Source: Amoebidium appalachense (taxonomy: Eukaryota; Ichthyosporea). From it: a stretch of 64,000 nt of DNA. Every line of letters begins with the position of its first letter. The first letter of the stretch is position 1. The stretch lies in assembly GCA_963693365.1 (NCBI GenBank), contig CAVNZM010000002.1, positions 10,168,001-10,232,000 on the forward strand, read 5' to 3'. The translations under genes and the position numbers were made by a program. Positions 46,525 through 64,000 of the stretch are shown piece by piece. The notes under the pieces were generated by a model. It saw only the letters and a list, made by a program, of their open reading frames with translations. It did not search any database and was not told the DNA's origin.

Positions 46525-48970
46525 GGTGCTTATATTTATTTTTTTGTAGTTTGGGTGTGTGCTAAGGTATTTTTTTGGCGCCAGCTGACGCAACTGTACC
46601 TCCGGGACAAACAAGCCGAGTAAACAAAGAAAAGACCACCCTTTATAGCTGCTTTTTCCAGAGAATTTTCTAGCCCCGTGAGCAGTGACGGTATCCGACG
46701 GGCCACTGCAAGGGTGAATGGTTCGATTCGCATTCCCGGCCTCCCGAGTCCCCTGAGGAGCTTTCTCACAGCACAAACTTTTAGCAATGGAATGCAATAT
46801 CATGCATCAAACGTCTATCAACTGGACCATCAGAACAAAAAGAAATACATACATATGGTATGAAAAACGACATCAATGTTGATTGCTCGATGCTACACCC
46901 AGCCGGCTGTATACAGTGACGACCTCCCTAGGCCTGCTGACCCGATTCGACAGCAGGGCGTCGGCTGGCTATCCATTCAATAAATCAATGCCATTGTTCA
47001 ACGGTTCAATTTTGGCCTATTCGAATTATCATTCGCCAGTGATATGCACGGATAAGCTCATCCATACAGAATTTGTTACACGCAAAATTATTCAAAGATG
47101 CTTAACTTGTTAAGAATACGAATTTTTTATTATAAAACATGCTAAAACTTGAACACAGTGCCATATGGCAACTAGAGTCCGTCACGGTACCGGCCTTGCT
47201 TTGCCAATGTGACAATGGAATGCAATATGACATAATTCATTTGGGATAAAGTTCTTACCTATTATGGCAAAAAAAGCAACTCAAAAACAGATGATTGGTT
47301 CACTAAATTAGTAAAATCTTCGAACCCGGGCCCGGCCTCAGGGCCGACTTCGTTCATGATCATAACTTCAGGTTGACTGTAAAGCCTTGTGCTTAATATT
47401 TTCAATCTACCCTGCGCTCATGTACAAAGCTCCATGCAAAAGATGCTGGAATCATATCCGTAAAATCACTGTGAAACAAAACCATTTGGATCACTGAGCA
47501 GTCTGAGATGCATACACATGTGTAAACAGCTGGGCCGCTGATCGGCCGCCGTGACGTGCGCATGCCGCCGCGGAGTCGAGGCGGGCCGTCGTGAAGACCA
47601 ATGCCAGCAATCGGAACGGAACGCTTCTGTACTTCTGATGGGCTGATGGGCAATAGGAACGCTTCCGTAATTTTGCTGTTGGGCAAAGGAACGCTTCCTT
47701 AATTCTTTTTTAATTTTTTAACCAACCATCTGCTGTGTGTTTAAATTTGTGTGCGCAATCAGAACCTTTGTCTTCGGACTGTCGGATATGATTGGCTGTT
47801 TTGTGTTTTGGCGCTCAAGTCTCTGCGTCCGTTTTCCAGGAAATTTAGCCTCCGAATAGCGGACAACGAAACGCTCCCTGCGGCCTCTCTAGAGACATAC
47901 TATGTGACTGTGTATAATTCCTTGTACGCAGTTGCAGCGCTGAGTATATCCCGGCCTATTGCGTAAGCTAGCGGGTACACTGCCCAGGAGACTAAGGAAA
48001 GACGGCTACAGCGCAAACCCCGGGCAGCCCATAAGCGAAACGAAAACAGAGGTGACTCGGGTAACCGGGCTTCAACCAAGCACACCCAAACATACGTCTT
48101 TAGACCCGTATGATTCATAAGTTTTGAACGGGTAAAACCGCCATCGCTGGCCGTTCAGGTGAGGTCAGGCACAGCTAGGCAATAGTTTCATTCCTGCAAA
48201 ACAATGTGAAAGCGTAGATGGTGTTAACGTTACAGTTTGTGCATCAAGAAGTGGAATGAGCACCCTGTTTCTTCTTTTGAACGCCTGAGAAAATAAGCAA
48301 AGGCACATAAATAATATTCTACTTTCCCAACCGTGAAAGTCTATAGGCCAGAGGGGCCACGGTCACGAGTTTGCCAAGTGAAAATCTTTGCATTGTAGAG
48401 GTCAGGCTTGAGTGCAGACATCTTGCGTGCCGGACGCATCCTACCGTTGTCTTTTGAATCAGGTCAAGTAAGAGTACAAAAGTATGGGAGGCTTGTTTTC
48501 TTTAAAGGGGGCTCGGTTAGGTGCTGTTTTGCTTTCGAGTAGCCTTCTGATCCCCCCCCCCCCCCCCCCCCCTCTCCCCCACCCGCCTGCCCCCACAAAA
48601 AAAAGAAAAAAAGAAAGAAAGGAAGAAAAAAACACCTCCCACTCCCCACTCCTTTCCCCCTCATCCCTCCCCCCCCCCCCCCCCTCCCCCCCCCTCCCCC
48701 GGCGGCCTTTCCATTCCTATCCCCTTGAACCCAGCAACCATGTCCCGTCGTCTTCCCCTTGCCCCTCCCCTGCTCCCCAAGCACGTACACCTGCATAAGC
48801 CGCACACCCAGTGCAAACATACACGACTCTGTGCCCATACATCATGCTAGCCCTGCAACCCCTGTCCTGACTTGCACACATGCCTGTTTTTAACTATATA
48901 ATGGCCCCTTTCTTCCTTTTCTCCCTTCCCCACAAATAGGTATTCTAACTCTTTCAAATGCTGCTTCCAG
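46525..48970. other. Intergenic region, AT-richer, few repeats
   Basis: About 2.4 kb between the permease start and the first recognised coiled-coil exon. I see no coding exon, tRNA or mobile element. The first exon of the coiled-coil gene may lie in its distal part. It carries unusually few microsatellites, apart from C/A/G tracts at 48552-48705. Confidence 0.5.
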
Positions 48971-59869
<10,899 letters not shown>

Positions 59870-60016
59870 GCAGCTCACTAAACCAGAGGGTACGTGGTTG
59901 TGGGTTGTAAGTGTGTGCCTGTGCGTTACTTTGGAGGACGGGTGGGGGAGGGGGTGGGGGGGTGGAGGGGAGGGGGGAGGGGGGAGGGGGAGTGGGGGGG
60001 GGGGGGGGGGGGGGGG

Positions 60017-60049
<33 letters not shown>

Positions 60050-60710
60050 ATACGTACGGTTAGACTAAATGAATACGTACAAACGGTTTTGTGAAACATG
60101 ATCTCCCAGATGAAATCACGACGAAAGGGGTATGAGTGTGCGTGTGCATGTGCATGTCATTGCCATGGTGTGAGCGAGTGTGTTGACATTTTTGCCCTGC
60201 AATTCGAGCACAGGTGGAGGAAACAGAGTTAGTAATACGGAGAGGGCCCACACGGGCCGGGGGATGGGGGGGAGGGGAGGGGGGGGGGGGGGAGGGGAGG
60301 GGGGGGGGGGAGGGGGGGGGAAGGGAATGCACTTGGGAGAAAAGGGCAAGGTTGCAGAAACTTTAATTGATCAATAATTATTGGCTGCTACGATATCGAT
60401 GCTCCAGGCACCTTGTGAGCAACAGCATAGTGGCTGATGCTTATGTGAGCGATCTTCGGTTTGAATATTCACGGTGGTAATCACTAATACCCTAGGTAAT
60501 TGAACTCACGAAAAATGGTAAAAACCGAAAATAAAGTACTACTGAACAACACAGTCTGATGTTAAACTTCACCAACTAAGATTCCCCTCCCCCCCCCCCC
60601 TCCTTCCCCCCCCCCCCCCCCCCCCCCCCCCCGATTTACTCTGTGTGTCATTCATGTAATCAAGAAGCTGTATGTAAGTAATTGTGGCGGGTGTGTGTAT
60701 CATAGCCCAT
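59870..60710. other. Intergenic region between coiled-coil gene and permease
   Basis: G-rich tracts at 59940-60047 and 60262-60322 and C runs at 60588-60632. No exon or RNA gene recognised. Confidence 0.6.
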
Positions 60711-62123
60711 TTACGCAAACATTTGGAACGTGCTAGCGTCCTGAATGATTCCAGCAACAGCCGAGATAGTCCCCATCACCCCAGCCAAAATGCCACCAAC
60801 GATAACGGCATGGCAGGCAAACCGCTCAACCCTACCCATATCATCCCCACGGTACATAAGATACATCGCGGCCGGGAAGATAAACGTCAGAGGCATGCAG
60901 GCAAGGGCACCAAACAGACCCATAATGTCGCCAAAGAACGGGATAGCGCACGCAACAAACCACGTGCCGATGACAAAGGAGCAACGGATAGGGAACCGGA
61001 AGAACCTCGGGCGCTTAGCAACGGCTTCCATGTTACGCGCAGCCGCGCGCTCCATTTTCTCAAACAGGGGGAGGGTCAAAACTTGATAGGTAATAACGAC
61101 GTGAAAAACGATGAAGGCCTCTGCAACTGTAACGGCCGCAGAAACAACAGGACTACTGCTTGCCTGCTGAATGCTGATGAGAATGTTCGAGTTGACGCCG
61201 CTACCAAACGCATAGTAGCCGGTGCACGCGCTAGCAAAGTAAAGAATGATGACAAACACCCAAGTGAGGGAGATGGCCTTAACGCCCTCTTTGGTGGGGC
61301 AGGGGATAGGCCTCAGTGTCGCCTGGATTTCGGGAAGAATCACGTTGACGGAGCAGGCAAACACTACCGTTGAGATGCCAGTGAAAACACTGCAGACAAT
61401 GTTCCAAACGCTATCTGATGCAGGCATAGAGTAGCTCACATCGGGCTGTTGGCCAAGGGATGCACACAGAGCCACAGAGATGGTGCAGCAGCCAAGGGTA
61501 GCCATAGCCGCGAGGAGGGAGACACCCGAAATGCTCTCCAGAGAGGGGAAGAACGAAAGAAGGAGCTCGACAGCAGCGACACCGCTCGTCCAGACCATCT
61601 GACGTACGTGCGTGCAGTTTTGGCAGTGGCCGCGGTATATGGCGTCTATCATGGTGCCAGCAATGATGAGAAAAGCAATGGCTGAGCCAACAATGATGAC
61701 CACCTGGAAGGGTGCCACCAGGTAGGCAGCCAGCCTTTCCCCCATTGTGTATTCGGCTACCCCGTAGTAGGTGTTCAGGCGCCGTGGCTTGGTGCTCTCT
61801 TCTTCGTGCGTGCGTGTCACGAGCATGTGCGCGAGGAGCACGGTGGTGTAGTAGCTAACAACAAGGACGGAAACCAGCGTGATTATACCTCCGGCCCATG
61901 TGAGTTGTGCAAATGCATGCGGGAGACCCAATACGCCAGCACCGGCAATAACTGTGCACATGTGGAATGCAGCGTGGAACCAGCGTGCGTGAGGTTCTGT
62001 GACGATTCCTTCGGACACCGGCACGTCGTATTCAGGATTTTTGCTGAGTGCTGTAATAAGGTTGCCGTAGTACTTCTTGTCGTCGTAGGCCTGGCCTGCC
62101 GGCAACGAGGAAATGGTCGCCAT
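60711..62123 (-). CDS. Amino-acid permease, AAAP family, LHT/AAP-like
   Basis: Predicted proton-coupled amino-acid importer. Single exon of 470 residues beginning MATISSLPAGQ. The first membrane helix HMCTVIAGAGVLGLPHAFAQ and the following WAGGIITLVSVLVVSYYTTV are close in style to plant lysine-histidine transporters. Later features are YGVAEYTMGERLAAYLVAPF, a Cys-rich extracellular loop (HCQNCTH), SLTWVFVIILYFASACTGYY and FEKMERAAARN before the last helices. It differs clearly from the SLC38-like permease at 45100, so the two are not a recent tandem duplication. The start is the first ATG after a region without an open upstream extension. Confidence 0.9.
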   Translation of the reverse strand: MATISSLPAGQAYDDKKYYGNLITALSKNPEYDVPVSEGIVTEPHARWFHAAFHMCTVIAGAGVLGLPHAFAQLTWAGGIITLVSVLVVSYYTTVLLAHMLVTRTHEEESTKPRRLNTYYGVAEYTMGERLAAYLVAPFQVVIIVGSAIAFLIIAGTMIDAIYRGHCQNCTHVRQMVWTSGVAAVELLLSFFPSLESISGVSLLAAMATLGCCTISVALCASLGQQPDVSYSMPASDSVWNIVCSVFTGISTVVFACSVNVILPEIQATLRPIPCPTKEGVKAISLTWVFVIILYFASACTGYYAFGSGVNSNILISIQQASSSPVVSAAVTVAEAFIVFHVVITYQVLTLPLFEKMERAAARNMEAVAKRPRFFRFPIRCSFVIGTWFVACAIPFFGDIMGLFGALACMPLTFIFPAAMYLMYRGDDMGRVERFACHAVIVGGILAGVMGTISAVAGIIQDASTFQMFA

Positions 62124-62180
62124 TTTGTGCCGAATGAGGAGGGCTGAGTACTCTTACAACGTTAAGTCAACCAGAAATGG

Positions 62181-62189
62181 ATATATATG
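62181..62189 (-). promoter_or_regulatory. Possible TATA box of the LHT-like permease gene
   Basis: ATATATATG on the + strand (CATATATAT in gene sense) lies about 58 bases before the start codon. Confidence 0.3.
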
Positions 62190-62818
62190 AGCTGAAGTAA
62201 GCCTTTATCTATCTCCGAACGACTGGTTGTTGATGGTTACTGTTATTTGTTCGCAAGTGACCGACCAGCACGCTGCAGACTGAATAATCTGAGCCGCCCA
62301 TTAGTCTTGTTTATATAGTTAACGACCTTCCCCCCCGCACATACTTTCGGTGCTTTTGTTTGAAGAGCAGCTTCAAGAGCTCGTGACCACGATCGAGTCG
62401 TGCGAGATCATGACATGATTCATGAGTCACATTATATATGCCTCCTTTGATCCCTAAACTTACGGCGTATGGGGCGTGTTGGTGTGTATGTTATACTGCA
62501 AAAATAAACTGAAACGGTTCCTGGTGTCTACAAAGGTTGAATGCACTATGGCGATTGGCGAAGCCAGTGCTTACTGACTTTCATCATTATGTTTTGGTGT
62601 AGGGGGACTTTGCTAATCCAGCGCGTCGACCAATCGTTCAGCATTATGTGAAAACAGAAGAACGAATCACTGAATATAGACAGAAGAATCTACCAATCGG
62701 ATGTTTGGAAGGTTAACCAATAGGAACACACAGGCGCCAGATCTAGATCTGTCGACTTGAGCTGCCTGCTGCCGCCGCCCGCGGCCCTGGAGGGAGAGGG
62801 GAAGGAGAGGGGAGGAGA

Positions 62819-62895
62819 GGGCGGGCGGGCGGGCGGGCGGGCGGGCGGGCGGGCGGGCGGGCGGGCGGGCGGGCGGGCGGGCGGGCGGGCGGGCG
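62819..62895. repeat. (CGGG)n array, about 19 units
   Basis: Perfect tetranucleotide repeat of high G-quadruplex potential, followed by poly-G. Confidence 0.95.
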
Positions 62896-63505
62896 GGGGG
62901 GGGGGGGGGGGGGAGGGGGGGAGGGGGGGAGGGGGGGGGGAGGGAAGGGGAAGGGAGGGGGGAAGGGGAAGGGGGTTAGTCGGTTTTGAACGAGATAGCA
63001 TGGGTACCGTTTTTAATTCCGGCTCCTCCTTGCCGGCAAGCCACCGGATCCACCACCTCCCTCATCCCCCCCCCCCCCCCCCCCCCCCCCCCACCTCCTC
63101 TCCCTCCCACACTCATACACATCCTACCCAACTTTACCCTAACCCCCGCTCCCCCACAACTGACAAACATCGAAGGCAAGACAGTCTGTGCTGATCTTGA
63201 AAGCTGTTTGTTATCTGCCCCAATTTGCTTATTATAATCTGCCTACGCCTCCTCACCACCTTTTGGCCCCCTTTTCCCTTCTTCCTTTTTTCCTCCCCTT
63301 CCCTCACCCCCCTTTTCCCTCCCCTGCCCCCCCCTACCCCCCCTCCTCCGAAGTCCACCCAAACGTTGCACAACCAGAATCTCTGCCGGCCCGTTGTCGA
63401 TGCCCTGATCTGAGAGACTCAGTGCTACGTGTTTGGCAACCACACACATGCAACACGTACAAACTGCACACGCGTACACGTGAAGTGCACACATGTGTAC
63501 ACACA

Positions 63506-63545
<40 letters not shown>

Positions 63546-63551
63546 GTGTGT

Positions 63552-63582
<31 letters not shown>

Positions 63583-63604
63583 GTGGGGGGGGTGGGGGGT
63601 GGGT

Positions 63605-63649
<45 letters not shown>

Positions 63650-63710
63650 TGTCTCTGTGTGCGTGTCCCTTGTCGTGCGTGGAGAGGGTGAGGGGAGTAG
63701 TGTGTGTGTG

Positions 63711-63843
<133 letters not shown>

Positions 63844-64000
63844 CGTGTGTTTGTATGCGCGCTTGTTTACATACGTTTTTTGTTGTTACCGTCTAAATAT
63901 ATTAACTTCATATTCCATATCGCCGTCTCATCTAGCCCTATGCATGGTTGAGTGGGTGCCAGCCCAGGCCTGGGAAGCCTGCTAACTTTAAAATCTGCCA

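Noticed and set aside
46686-46745. Possible tRNA (GGTTCGATTC box B-like stretch)
   Set aside because: The T arm cannot be paired in the normal way and no acceptor stem or anticodon arm fits.
63351-63420. Possible exon with EVHPNVAQPESLPARC
   Set aside because: No identifiable homology, no neighbouring exon in phase, and surrounding low-complexity DNA.

Overview
The window is nuclear DNA of a eukaryote. Genes are split by spliceosomal GT-AG introns (up to 10 exons) whose phases I could check by hand. Secretory proteins carry signal peptides, and one ends in an HDEL-type ER retrieval signal. Between the exons the DNA is packed with poly-C/poly-G runs (up to about 63 bases) and long (GT)n, (CA)n, (CT)n and (GA)n arrays. 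Exons are GC-rich at third positions. I cannot name the organism. The gene set (PDI, Dbp2/DDX5, NTMT1, heparanase, LHT-like and SLC38-like amino-acid permeases, CRAL-TRIO) fits a free-living protist or alga but does not decide between lineages.

Layout. 12-3536 (+): protein disulfide isomerase, 8 exons, complete. About 5313-10639 (-): partial gene for an extracellular SdrD/Cna_B-type repeat protein; its ends were not found. 11101-12990 (-): 5'-truncated, frameshifted LINE (endonuclease end plus reverse transcriptase). 14664-20137 (-): heparanase-like GH79 enzyme, 6 exons. 21052-22342: non-autonomous hAT-like DNA transposon with inverted ends and an 8-bp target duplication. 22.7-26.2 kb: microsatellite-dominated. 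26204-33210 (-): N-terminal X-Pro-Lys methyltransferase NTMT1, 7 exons. 33846-35870 (+): a 130-residue protein of unknown function, divergent from NTMT1. 36930-43237 (+): Dbp2/DDX5 DEAD-box helicase, 10 exons with a 1.6-kb intron. 45100-46524 (-) and 60711-62123 (-): two single-exon amino-acid permeases. 48971-59869 (+): a coiled-coil protein of unknown identity. A CRAL-TRIO (SEC14-like) gene without introns lies inside its largest intron.

Logic. There is no operon. PDI, the heparanase-like enzyme and the B-repeat protein all belong to the secretory or extracellular route. Several reading frames (heparanase, B-repeat protein, CRAL-TRIO, LINE) are broken by single-base differences. Some of these lie in short homopolymers, where one added or removed base restores both frame and intron phase, so sequence-level indels are a serious alternative to real mutation.

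Most useful leads: the eukaryotic B-repeat gene with one intron that lacks any nearby GT donor, splice sites embedded in dinucleotide microsatellites, the hAT-like element, three approximately 31-bp-period minisatellites in the coiled-coil gene, and the long Dbp2 intron.
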